From the NCBI RefSeq assembly GCF_001870205.1, contig NZ_CP017267.1, forward strand, positions 546,501 through 610,500: a stretch of DNA of 64,000 nucleotides, in the 5' to 3' direction. The stretch is from Vagococcus teuberi (GTDB lineage Bacteria; Bacillota; Bacilli; Lactobacillales; Vagococcaceae). The translations under genes and the position numbers were made by a program. The notes beneath the pieces are model-generated. The model did not search any database. It saw nothing but the letters and a program-made list of their open reading frames with translations, and was not told the DNA's origin. This document shows positions 9,027 to 17,350 of this stretch, in pieces. How positions within the stretch are numbered: position 1 is the first letter of the stretch; each line of letters opens with the position of its first letter.

Positions 9027-10115
9027 ATGAAAGTATTGGTATCCGGTGGAGGAACAGGTGGTCATATTTACCCAGCCATCTCGATTATTCACTATATTAA
9101 AGAAAAATATCCAGAGTCGGAATTTCTATACATTGGTACAGAAAAAGGTTTGGAAAGTAAATTAGTACCTAGTCAGAGTATTCCGTTTAAAACAATTGAA
9201 ATACAAGGGTTTTATCGCTCGTTAACCTTGAAAAATTTGAAAACAATGTATTTATTTTTAACGAGTATTAAGCAGGCTAAACGCTACATTAAAGAGTTTC
9301 AACCTGATATTGTGATTGGAACAGGTGGTTATGTTTGTGGCTCAGTCGTATACGCTGCAAGTAAACTGAATGTACCAACTATTATCCATGAACAAAATAG
9401 TGTAGCGGGTATGACAAATAAATTTTTATCAAAATATGTCGATAAAGTTGGAATTTGTTTTTCTGACGCAACAGAGTATTTTCCAAAAGAAAAAGTTGCG
9501 TTAGTTGGAAACCCAAGAGCGCAAGAAGTCGCTTTTGTTGAGAAAAAAACTGTCCTAGAAGAATACGGGTTATCTTCCTCTAAACCAACGATTGTGATAT
9601 TTGGTGGAAGTCGTGGGGCACAAACTATTAATAATGCGATGAAAGAAGCATTGCCATTATTTGAAGAAAAACCATATCAAGTTTTATATGCGTCAGGTAC
9701 TATTTACTTTGATGAATTTGACGAATATAAAGATTTACTTAAAAGGTTAGACAATGTGACTGTTGTCCCTTATATTGATAATATGGTAGATGTTTTAGTC
9801 AATGTAGAGGCATTGGTTGGTAGAGCTGGTGCTACTAGTATGGCTGAAATTACAGCACTTGGGTTACCGTCTATTTTAGTACCAAGTCCTAACGTTACAG
9901 ATGATCATCAAACAAAAAATGCCATGAGTTTAGTCAACAAGCAAGCTGCATTGATGGTAAAAGACAGTGAGTTGACAGGTAAAGTACTTGTAAAAAACAT
10001 TGACAAACTTATGTTGGATGGTAAATTTAGAGAAGATATGGCAAAAGCATCTAAAAAAGAGGGAATACCAGATGCAATGGATCGATTGTATGGATTGATT
10101 CAAGAACTAACCTAA
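9027..10115 (+). CDS. murG: UDP-GlcNAc--lipid I GlcNAc transferase MurG
   Basis: Peripheral membrane glycosyltransferase (GT28) that converts lipid I to lipid II; 362 residues. The N-terminal glycine-rich loop '[12 protein letters not shown]' is at the start. Further motifs are 'GTGGYVCG', 'IHEQNSVAG', '[11 protein letters not shown]' and '[11 protein letters not shown]'. An in-frame ATG at 9021 overlaps murD, but GGGAA lies about 7 bases before ATG 9027 and gives the conserved '[12 protein letters not shown]' N-terminus. Confidence 0.97.
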   Translation: MKVLVSGGGTGGHIYPAISIIHYIKEKYPESEFLYIGTEKGLESKLVPSQSIPFKTIEIQGFYRSLTLKNLKTMYLFLTSIKQAKRYIKEFQPDIVIGTGGYVCGSVVYAASKLNVPTIIHEQNSVAGMTNKFLSKYVDKVGICFSDATEYFPKEKVALVGNPRAQEVAFVEKKTVLEEYGLSSSKPTIVIFGGSRGAQTINNAMKEALPLFEEKPYQVLYASGTIYFDEFDEYKDLLKRLDNVTVVPYIDNMVDVLVNVEALVGRAGATSMAEITALGLPSILVPSPNVTDDHQTKNAMSLVNKQAALMVKDSELTGKVLVKNIDKLMLDGKFREDMAKASKKEGIPDAMDRLYGLIQELT

Positions 10116-10135
10116 TTAAGGGGGGCTAGTAAGGG

Positions 10136-11071
10136 ATGTCATACAAAAAAGATGATGATAAAGGTGATAATCAGAATGAACATAAATTAGTAAAGTCATC
10201 TAAATCTGAATTAACCAAGCATCAAAAAAATTTACCTGCAAAGAATAATCGAATAAATAAGCTCTCACCTTTTAATGGGTTAACGCCGGTTGAAGAAAAA
10301 AAATTAACTAGACGACTGACTAGTATTTTAGTTACCTTGACCATAGGAATTTTAATCACGCTCTACATCATTTCTCCTTTAAGCAAATTACAAGGGATAA
10401 CAATACAAGGTATTGATAAAGCTGATAATACGTCGATTGTTAAAGCAAGTGATTTAAAAATTGGCGAGAATATTTGGCGACAATATTTTGATAAAAATAA
10501 AGAGATGAAACAAGTTGTTGAAAAAAATCCACGAGTTAAAACAGCTAAATTATCCATTACGAAATTTAATCATTTTAAGATTAGAGTCACAGAGTACGAT
10601 GTACTAGCTGTTTTGTTAAAAGATGATAAACTTTATCCAGTTCTATCAAATGGTAAAATATTGAGTGAGCCGGCTAAAGAATCGGAAAAAGAGTTACCAA
10701 AATTGATTGGCTTTAAAGAAGGTGAAGGATTAGAGTCACTTTTAACGTCTTATGAGAATTTTTCAGCCAAAATTAAAACTGAAATTACATCAATAGAGTC
10801 TCAATCAACAAAAACTAATCCATTTCGCATTAAATTAGAAATGAAAGATGGAAATCAAGTGATTGGTTTATCAACAACGATAGCAGATAAACTTGTTTTC
10901 TACGATAAAATTGTTGCAGAATTAAAAAACAAAAGTGTTATAGATATGGAAGCTGGAAAAACAGGAGTCTATTCGTATCCGATAGAAACGCAAGAGAGTA
11001 GTGCAAGTGATGGTTTATCGAACGAAAATTCTAGTGAAAATTCTAGTGAAAGTATAAATAATGGTTTTTAA
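10136..11071 (+). CDS. divIB: Cell division protein DivIB/FtsQ
   Basis: A 311-residue bitopic protein. It has a long charged cytoplasmic tail (about 1-60), one transmembrane helix (about 64-84), a POTRA domain that starts after 'SPLSKLQGITIQGI', the beta domain, and a Ser/Asn/Glu-rich C-terminal tail. It stabilises the FtsL-DivIC complex at the septum. The tail carries a 12-base tandem repeat (about 11029-11052) encoding ENSS twice. The ribosome site is a strong AAGGGGGG. It is the last gene before the ftsA leader. Confidence 0.93.
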   Translation: MSYKKDDDKGDNQNEHKLVKSSKSELTKHQKNLPAKNNRINKLSPFNGLTPVEEKKLTRRLTSILVTLTIGILITLYIISPLSKLQGITIQGIDKADNTSIVKASDLKIGENIWRQYFDKNKEMKQVVEKNPRVKTAKLSITKFNHFKIRVTEYDVLAVLLKDDKLYPVLSNGKILSEPAKESEKELPKLIGFKEGEGLESLLTSYENFSAKIKTEITSIESQSTKTNPFRIKLEMKDGNQVIGLSTTIADKLVFYDKIVAELKNKSVIDMEAGKTGVYSYPIETQESSASDGLSNENSSENSSESINNGF

Positions 11072-11201
11072 CGTTCAGAAAAAAATTAGCAAATATAGTA
11101 TTCTTCTTTATTTCATAGTACTATTTATGATAGAATGGTGTGAGGTATTATGCATATAATAAAGGAAGACTTTGTTAGAATTATAGGAGGGAAGACCTTT
11201 C
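11072..11201 (+). promoter_or_regulatory. ftsA leader with a possible internal promoter
   Basis: A 130-base AT-rich gap, the longest within the division part of the cluster. TATGAT (11126-11131) followed by TAGAAT could form a -10 region, but no good -35 is present at the right distance. No terminator is visible. A strong AGGAGGG ribosome site precedes ftsA. A separate ftsA-ftsZ promoter here would be normal but is not proven. Confidence 0.35.
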
Positions 11202-12542
11202 ATGGCAAAAACAGGAATATATGTAAGTCTTGACATCGGGACAACATCAATTAAAGTTGTTGTAGCCGAATACATAGAAAATCAAATTAACATTATCGGT
11301 GTAGGAAATGCTAAATCAAAAGGGTTGGATCGTGGGATTGTCATTGATATTGACAAAGCTGTCCAATCTGTCCAACGAGCAATTAAACAAGCAGAAGAAA
11401 AATCAGGTGTTCAAATTAAAAGTGTCAGCGTAGGGATTCCAGCTAATCTTTTAGAAGTAGAAAAATGTGAAGGCATGATTGCTGTAAATAATGAATCAAA
11501 AGAAATTACGGATAGAGATGTAAAAAATGTGGCGTCAGCTGCCGTGGTTCGTTCGACACCACCAGAACGTCAAGTGATTACGTTAATGCCACAAGAATTT
11601 AAAGTGGACGGGTTTGAAGGAATTAAAGACCCTCGTGGTATGATTGGTGTCCGTTTAGATATGAAGGGACTATTATACACTGGACCAAAAACAATTGTTC
11701 ATAACATCCAAAAATGTGTTGAAAAGGCTGGGTTAGTCATTGATGAAATGGTCATTACCCCTCTAGCGCTTGCTTCATCAATTTTATCAGATGGAGAAAA
11801 AGATTTTGGTACAACCATTATCGACATGGGTGGAGGTCAAACGACTACTTCAGTTATGTACGAACGTGAATTAAAGTTCTCACACGTAGAACAAGAAGGT
11901 GGAGAATTTGTTACAAAAGATATCTCTGTTGTTTTAAATACATCATTAACTAACGCAGAAGCACTAAAAATAAATTATGGTTATGCTTATCCAGAAAGAA
12001 CGTCACCTAATGAAGAGTTTCCAGTTGACGTGATTGGGAAAAACGAACCAGTAAGAATAGATGAACGTTATTTATCAGAAATCATTGAGGCCAGAGTAGA
12101 GCAAATCTTCTCTAAATCAAAAATGATGTTAGATAGTATCGATGCTTTAAACTTACCAGGTGGAGTTATCTTGACAGGTGGTGCGGCTAGTTTACCAGGA
12201 GTAGTTGAATTAGCAGCTGATATGTTTGGAACAAACGTTAAATTATACGTGCCAAATCATATGGGACTACGTAATCCTGTATATGCAAATGCTATTGCTA
12301 TAGTTGAGTATGTAGCTCAACTTGATGAGGTTTATCATGTGACTAAGTTAGCAGTTACAGGCGAAAAAAAACGTGCAACTAAAGCCGTAAGAGACGTTCC
12401 AACTGAAGCCAAACAACATGAAAAAACTGTACAACAAGCAAAAGAACCTGTTACAGAAGTGCCAGTAAATGAACCTGTTCAAGAAAAAGAAGAAGGTTTT
12501 GGTGGTAAAGTAAAAGGTTTCTTATCCAATATATTTGACTAA
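11202..12542 (+). CDS. ftsA: Cell division protein FtsA
   Basis: Actin-like ATPase that tethers FtsZ to the membrane; 446 residues. The phosphate-1 motif 'SLDIGTTSIK' is at the N-terminus, the SHS2 insertion (1C domain) follows at about 85-165, phosphate-2 is 'TIIDMGGGQTT', and the adenosine motif is 'VILTGGAASLPG'. The C-terminal linker is rich in Lys, Glu, Pro and Val and ends in an amphipathic membrane-targeting helix ('GGKVKGFLSNIFD'). ftsZ follows 21 bases later with its own AGGAGG. Confidence 0.98.
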   Translation: MAKTGIYVSLDIGTTSIKVVVAEYIENQINIIGVGNAKSKGLDRGIVIDIDKAVQSVQRAIKQAEEKSGVQIKSVSVGIPANLLEVEKCEGMIAVNNESKEITDRDVKNVASAAVVRSTPPERQVITLMPQEFKVDGFEGIKDPRGMIGVRLDMKGLLYTGPKTIVHNIQKCVEKAGLVIDEMVITPLALASSILSDGEKDFGTTIIDMGGGQTTTSVMYERELKFSHVEQEGGEFVTKDISVVLNTSLTNAEALKINYGYAYPERTSPNEEFPVDVIGKNEPVRIDERYLSEIIEARVEQIFSKSKMMLDSIDALNLPGGVILTGGAASLPGVVELAADMFGTNVKLYVPNHMGLRNPVYANAIAIVEYVAQLDEVYHVTKLAVTGEKKRATKAVRDVPTEAKQHEKTVQQAKEPVTEVPVNEPVQEKEEGFGGKVKGFLSNIFD

Positions 12543-12563
12543 TAGTCTAGGAGGAAGCAAATA

Positions 12564-13832
12564 ATGGAATTTTCATTAGATAATACTGTAAATACTGGCG
12601 CGGTAATAAAAGTTATCGGTGTTGGTGGTGGTGGCGGTAACGCTGTAAACCGTATGATTGATGAAGGAGTTAAAGGTGTAGAATTCATCGTTGCAAATAC
12701 AGATGTTCAAGCATTACAACATTCTAAAGCAGAAACTGTCATCCAATTAGGACCTAAATTTACTAAAGGATTAGGAGCAGGTTCATTACCAGATATTGGT
12801 GAAAAAGCTGCTTCTGAAAGTGAAGACTTAATTGCTGAAGCATTAAAAGGTGCTGATTTAGTATTTATTACTGCCGGAATGGGTGGGGGAACTGGTACCG
12901 GCGCAGCTCCAGTTGTTGCTGGTATTGCTAAAGAACAAGGAGCACTTACTGTAGGTGTAGTAACACGTCCATTTAGTTTTGAAGGACCAAAACGCAGTCG
13001 TTTTGCAGCTGAAGGTATCTCTGCATTAAAAGAAAATGTTGATACGTTAGTTATCATTTCAAACAACCGTTTATTAGAAATCGTTGATAAACGTACGCCA
13101 ATGTTAGAAGCATTTAGAGAAGCTGACAACGTGTTACGTCAAGGTGTTCAAGGTATTTCTGATTTAATTACATCTCCAGGTTATGTTAACTTGGACTTTG
13201 CTGATGTTAAAACAGTTATGGAAGATCAGGGTACTGCACTTATGGGTATCGGTGTTGCTAATGGTGAAGACCGTGTTATTGAAGCAACAAGAAAAGCAAT
13301 TGCTTCTCCATTACTTGAAACATCAATTGAAGGTGCTGAACAAGTATTATTAAATATCACTGGTGGAGCAGATATGACATTATTTGAAGCACAAGATGCT
13401 TCTGAAATTGTTGCAAGCGCAACAGGTGGTGAAGTTAATATTATCTTAGGAACGTCTGTTAATGATCAACTAGGTGACGAAATCGTCGTAACAGTTATCG
13501 CAACAGGAATTGATCCTGGAAAAAAAGAACGTCAACCAATGGGAAGAAATAATGTTGCAACACAAAATGGAATGGTTCAACAACGTCAAGCTAGACCTGT
13601 ACAAGAACCAATTCGTGAAGTACTAGAAGTTGAGACAGCACGACCAACACAAACAAGTGCATTTGGAGATTGGGATTTAAAACGTGAACCATCAACTAGA
13701 CAAGTACCTGATGAAACACAATTTGAAACAATTGATAGAAAAGAATATGATAATACTAGTCAAGAATCTGATCATCAATTTGAAACAGAAGATGAATTAA
13801 GTACACCACCTTTTTTTAGAAGAAAAAAATAA
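12564..13832 (+). CDS. ftsZ: Cell division protein FtsZ
   Basis: Tubulin-like GTPase that forms the Z-ring; 422 residues. The nucleotide-binding glycine loop '[13 protein letters not shown]' is near residue 20, and the tubulin signature '[12 protein letters not shown]' begins near residue 106. The T7 synergy loop '[10 protein letters not shown]' follows. A variable Gln/Arg/Thr-rich linker leads to the C-terminal FtsA/SepF-binding peptide 'TPPFFRRKK'. Codon use is richer in optimal codons than that of the neighbours, fitting high expression. Confidence 0.99.
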   Translation: MEFSLDNTVNTGAVIKVIGVGGGGGNAVNRMIDEGVKGVEFIVANTDVQALQHSKAETVIQLGPKFTKGLGAGSLPDIGEKAASESEDLIAEALKGADLVFITAGMGGGTGTGAAPVVAGIAKEQGALTVGVVTRPFSFEGPKRSRFAAEGISALKENVDTLVIISNNRLLEIVDKRTPMLEAFREADNVLRQGVQGISDLITSPGYVNLDFADVKTVMEDQGTALMGIGVANGEDRVIEATRKAIASPLLETSIEGAEQVLLNITGGADMTLFEAQDASEIVASATGGEVNIILGTSVNDQLGDEIVVTVIATGIDPGKKERQPMGRNNVATQNGMVQQRQARPVQEPIREVLEVETARPTQTSAFGDWDLKREPSTRQVPDETQFETIDRKEYDNTSQESDHQFETEDELSTPPFFRRKK

Positions 13833-13845
13833 GAGGTGACTTAAG

Positions 13846-14532
13846 ATGATGCTGCAAACACTCCAACAAAATGTTGAAGCTGTTCAAAAAGAGGTAGAGC
13901 AAGCTTGTAAATGCAGTGATAGACCATTAGATGATGTAACAGTTATATGTGTAACTAAGTCCGTTGATAGTGAAACAACTAAGCAAGTAGTTGATTTAGG
14001 ATATGATCATCTGGCTGAAAATCGAATGGAGAATTTAATAGAAAAACAAGACTATTTAAAAGAGTATTGTCAAATCAAGTGGCATTTTATTGGCAACTTA
14101 CAACGACGAAAAGTGAAAAGCATTATTAATCAAATTGATTATTTTCATGCATTGGATAAACTGTCATTAGCACAAGAAATACAAAAAAGGGCGATGAAAC
14201 GGATTAAGTGTTTTGTCCAAGTGAATGTTTCTGGAGAAAGTACAAAACAAGGTATTTCTCCAGAAAGTTTGATAAACTTCATTAAAGATTTAGAAGATTT
14301 TGATAGAATTGAAGTTGTTGGTTTAATGACCATGGCTCCTTTTGATTCAAATCTTAACGAATTATCTCATTATTTTAGCCAATTAAAAATATTGCAAACA
14401 ATAATTGCTAATAAAAATTTTAAACATGCACCTTGTACGGAGTTAAGTATGGGAATGAGCCGGGATTTTGTTCCAGCAATTGAATGTGGTGCGACTTTTG
14501 TTAGGATTGGTTCGAGATTTTTCGAATCTTAG
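13846..14532 (+). CDS. ylmE: YggS/YlmE family pyridoxal phosphate homeostasis protein
   Basis: A 228-residue single-domain PLP-binding protein of the PLPBP family (alanine racemase N-terminal fold). The PLP lysine is K38 in 'VICVTKSV'. Also visible are 'HFIGNLQRRKVK', 'FVQVNVSGESTKQG' and the C-terminal phosphate-binding 'ELSMGMSRDF' and 'GATFVRIGSRFF'. Family members maintain PLP and amino-acid balance and show no catalysis in vitro. It sits between ftsZ and sepF, as usual in Gram-positives. ATG 13846 and 13849 are both possible. Confidence 0.94.
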   Translation: MMLQTLQQNVEAVQKEVEQACKCSDRPLDDVTVICVTKSVDSETTKQVVDLGYDHLAENRMENLIEKQDYLKEYCQIKWHFIGNLQRRKVKSIINQIDYFHALDKLSLAQEIQKRAMKRIKCFVQVNVSGESTKQGISPESLINFIKDLEDFDRIEVVGLMTMAPFDSNLNELSHYFSQLKILQTIIANKNFKHAPCTELSMGMSRDFVPAIECGATFVRIGSRFFES

Positions 14533-14548
14533 GGGGAGAGGTGATAGA

Positions 14549-15184
14549 GTGAATATATTCAATAAAGCTGGTGAGCGGTTTTCTGATTTTTTTGGTGTGT
14601 CTGATGATGATGAAAGGTATGAAGAAAGTGAGCCTTTCGTAGATGAGCAAATTGAAGACATTATAGTTGAACAATCAACTCCTACTCAGGCTGAAACAAC
14701 CCAACAAAAATCAGAGATACAAGAAAGTAACATTAAAATAAATGAACAAAATTCTGTTGCATCAGGCAAAGAATATGATCGACCAAATGAGAGAAATCAA
14801 TCTGCTGATATGCCTGAAAACCAATATACCAACAAAAAAATAGTTGAAATGAATACCTATCATCAGTCGACCTCAAATGGAAACAAACGTATGATAGTTT
14901 CTAGGCAGCATAGAAAAGTATCTGTATACGAACCACGTGACTATATCGACTGTAAGCAAATTGCACAGGCACTTTTTAGAAGAGAAATTGTTATTTTATC
15001 TTTTCGATTGATGAAAGAGCAACCTGCTAGACGTATCGTAGATTTTATGACGGGTGTAGTATATGCAGTTGATGGAGATATTCAACGATTAGGTGATGAT
15101 ATTTTTATATGCACGCCACCAAATGTTGATGTTGATTCTAGTATTACTCGTAACATAATCACAAATCATTTAACTGAATATTAA
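14549..15184 (+). CDS. sepF: Cell division protein SepF
   Basis: A 211-residue partner of FtsZ that bundles its filaments and anchors them to membrane. It has an N-terminal amphipathic membrane helix ('NIFNKAGERFSDFFG'), a low-complexity acidic and Gln-rich linker (about 25-125), and a C-terminal SepF core ('VYEPRDYIDCKQIAQALFRREIV' region; 'DFMTGVVYAVDGDIQRLGDDIFICTP'). I chose the GTG at 14549: it follows GGGGGAGAGGTGA and gives the expected N-terminal helix. The frame is open further upstream, but that stretch overlaps ylmE and is not SepF-like. Confidence 0.95.
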   Translation: MNIFNKAGERFSDFFGVSDDDERYEESEPFVDEQIEDIIVEQSTPTQAETTQQKSEIQESNIKINEQNSVASGKEYDRPNERNQSADMPENQYTNKKIVEMNTYHQSTSNGNKRMIVSRQHRKVSVYEPRDYIDCKQIAQALFRREIVILSFRLMKEQPARRIVDFMTGVVYAVDGDIQRLGDDIFICTPPNVDVDSSITRNIITNHLTEY

Positions 15185-15196
15185 GGATGTGTTAGT

Positions 15197-15463
15197 TTGA
15201 TTATCGCTTTAATTTTTAAAGCAATACAAATCTATACTTATGTATTGGTGATTTATGCTTTACTTTCATGGTTTCCAGGAGCGTATGATTCTAAGATAGG
15301 TCAGTTTATTATACGAATTTCTCGACCATATTTGAGTATGTTTGATCGCTTAAATTTAAGTATCGGTCCGATTGATTTTACAATTATTGTAGCAATATTT
15401 GTACTTCAGTTGGCAGGAAATGGGTTAGTTATAATATTTTCAAGATTAATATATATGTTTTAA
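15197..15463 (+). CDS. ylmG: YggT family membrane protein (YlmG)
   Basis: An 88-residue protein with two hydrophobic segments (about 3-25 and 60-85) and the YggT motif 'YALLSWFPGAYDSKIGQFIIRISRPYL'. It is conserved beside sepF in many Gram-positives, and a role in division or nucleoid organisation has been suggested. TTG is the likely start, since AAGGATG lies 9 bases before it and there is no ATG nearby. Confidence 0.92.
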   Translation: MIIALIFKAIQIYTYVLVIYALLSWFPGAYDSKIGQFIIRISRPYLSMFDRLNLSIGPIDFTIIVAIFVLQLAGNGLVIIFSRLIYMF

Positions 15464-15481
15464 AGAAAGGATGTGAGTTTT

Positions 15482-16264
15482 TTGCAAGCTAATGTGTATC
15501 AGCATTTTCGCAAGGACGAACATCCTTTTATTGATACAGTAGGTAATTGGATGGAGCAAGTAGAAATGGAATATGCACCACTTGTTACTGATTTTTTAAA
15601 CCCAAGAGAGATGTTTATTCTGAAAACATTAGTTGGTAATAGCGAGGACATATCATTATCTTTCTTTGGTGGATATGATTTTTCTGAGAGAAAATGTGCT
15701 ATTCTATATCCTAGTTATTATGAGCCGAGTGAGACTGATTATGACATTCTCGTTTATCAAATAAAGTATCCATTGAAGTTTGGACATTTAACACATGGCA
15801 AGGTACTTGGCACGCTGATGAGTACAGGTATTAAAAGAGAATTTATTGGCGATATTATAACAGATGGTGAGCAGTGGCAGGTATTTATAAAAAAATCAAT
15901 TGCTAACTATATTATTCAACAAGTTGACAAAATAGGTTCCTTTGGAGTAAAATTTGACGAAGTAAGTTGGAAGGACATTTTACAACCAATTTATGAGTGG
16001 ACAGAAGAGAGTTTAACCATCTCATCATTAAGAATTGATAATATTATTTCTACAGTATATAATATATCTAGACAGCGTTCTAAGTTAATAGTTGAATCAA
16101 AAAGAGTAAAGGTAAATTGGACTGAGATTGATCGTGTTGATTATCTAGTAGATTATCTAGATATTATATCAGTAAGGGGATTAGGACGAGTTCAGTTGCA
16201 AGAAACATTAGGAAAGACTAAAAAAGATAAAATTCGTTTAAAAATTAAAGTTTTAAGAAAGTAG
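15482..16264 (+). CDS. ylmH: YlmH family S4-domain RNA-binding protein
   Basis: A 260-residue protein with an N-terminal YlmH domain ('VYQHFRKDEHPFID') and a C-terminal S4 RNA-binding domain (about 183-255, 'ISRQRSKLIVESKRVKVNW'). B. subtilis YlmH binds stalled large ribosomal subunits in a quality-control pathway; that role here is by homology. GTG 15473 is only two bases from AAAGG, so I prefer TTG 15482. It lies between ylmG and divIVA. Confidence 0.9.
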   Translation: MQANVYQHFRKDEHPFIDTVGNWMEQVEMEYAPLVTDFLNPREMFILKTLVGNSEDISLSFFGGYDFSERKCAILYPSYYEPSETDYDILVYQIKYPLKFGHLTHGKVLGTLMSTGIKREFIGDIITDGEQWQVFIKKSIANYIIQQVDKIGSFGVKFDEVSWKDILQPIYEWTEESLTISSLRIDNIISTVYNISRQRSKLIVESKRVKVNWTEIDRVDYLVDYLDIISVRGLGRVQLQETLGKTKKDKIRLKIKVLRK

Positions 16265-16278
16265 CAAGGAGTGTAAAA

Positions 16279-17082
16279 ATGGGAATTAAACCAATCGATA
16301 TAACAAATAAAAGTTTTAATACAAAATTTAAAGGGTATGACCGTGATGAGGTAGATGATTTTTTAGACCAAATTGCTTTAGAAGTTGAAAAATTAACTCA
16401 AGAAAATCGATCATTAGAAAAAGAAGTTAAGCAAGCAAACGATAAATTAAGCTACTTCAACGAATTGAAAGACTCATTGAATCAATCAATTATCGTGGCA
16501 CAAGATACAGCTGATAAATTAAAAGAAAATGCTATTAGAGAATCTGACTTAGCAATTCAACAATCACAAGCACAATCTGAAGATATTTTAGCACATGCTA
16601 ACAAGATGTCTGATGAGCTAATTACAGGAGCAACTAACAAAGCAAACCAGATTCTTTCAGAAGCAAGTGAACGTGCTCGTCAGTTAGCCGTTGAAACAGA
16701 TGACTTGAAGAAGAAAACACGTATCTTCCACAGAAACTTAAATGTGTTATTAGAATCACAACTACAAATTGTACAAAGTGATGAGTGGGATGAAATACTT
16801 AAACCATTTGGTGCGTATGTTGATAGTAGTCACCAAGCGTTTAAACAAGTTCTTGATGCGGTTGAAGCAGCAAATGGCGTTGATCCAACATCGCCAGCTG
16901 TAAACACAAAACCAGCTTTGGATAATGTTCCAAAGAACAGAGAAGCAATCAAACAGCCTGAAATTAAAGTATCAACAACGCGTGAAAATACTAATAAACC
17001 AGCTGACAAACCAGTTGAAAAAAATGACGAAACAAAAAAGTTAAATAAAGTTGAACGTGCAACACGTCCAAGAGTTAAATAA
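16279..17082 (+). CDS. divIVA: Cell division initiation protein DivIVA
   Basis: A 267-residue coiled-coil protein that marks septa and poles. The N-terminal membrane-curvature domain is 'GIKPIDITNKSFNTKFKGYDRDEVDDFLDQI', with its exposed Phe and Arg region. Two long coiled-coil segments follow (about 28-70 and 75-150). The C-terminal tail is Lys/Thr/Pro-rich and disordered. It is the last division gene; a T-box leader and ileS follow, as in other enterococci. Confidence 0.96.
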   Translation: MGIKPIDITNKSFNTKFKGYDRDEVDDFLDQIALEVEKLTQENRSLEKEVKQANDKLSYFNELKDSLNQSIIVAQDTADKLKENAIRESDLAIQQSQAQSEDILAHANKMSDELITGATNKANQILSEASERARQLAVETDDLKKKTRIFHRNLNVLLESQLQIVQSDEWDEILKPFGAYVDSSHQAFKQVLDAVEAANGVDPTSPAVNTKPALDNVPKNREAIKQPEIKVSTTRENTNKPADKPVEKNDETKKLNKVERATRPRVK

Positions 17083-17109
17083 TAGTCAATATTGTAAAAT
17101 AGAAAAGCT

Positions 17110-17320
17110 TAATTTAATCTGATAGTGAGTTAGGGATAGTGGAAACCTAGTGAGACACTGATTTAAGAAAGATCCTTTACATAAAAGAAATCTGAAATAA
17201 TAGTAAGATTTCTCGGTGAGAATCGTTACAATCTACAAGAGAGTATAGTCTTATGTCTATACTGAATTTTGGGTGGTAACACGATAGCTTCGTCCCTTTT
17301 TATAGGGCGAGGCTTTTTTT
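17110..17320 (+). promoter_or_regulatory. T-box leader of ileS (Ile)
   Basis: A tRNA-sensing leader. Stem I elements are at about 17125-17180, including GGGATAGTGGAAACC. The likely specifier is ATC (Ile) at 17172-17174, after 'AAGAAAG'. The conserved T-box core GGGTGGTAACACG is at 17271-17283. The terminator stem GCTTCGTCCC (17287-17296) pairs with GGGCGAGGC (17305-17313) before a T-run. Uncharged tRNA-Ile would stabilise the antiterminator and switch on ileS. Confidence 0.9.
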
Positions 17321-17350
17321 ATATAAAAAATAGGTGAGGATGATAAATAA

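Noticed and set aside
8640-9092. A 150-codon open frame on the minus strand across murD and murG
   Set aside because: It lies antisense to two strongly conserved genes, has no ribosome site and low-complexity content.
12707-13129. A 140-codon minus-strand open frame inside ftsZ
   Set aside because: Antisense shadow of a highly conserved, codon-biased gene with no supporting signals.
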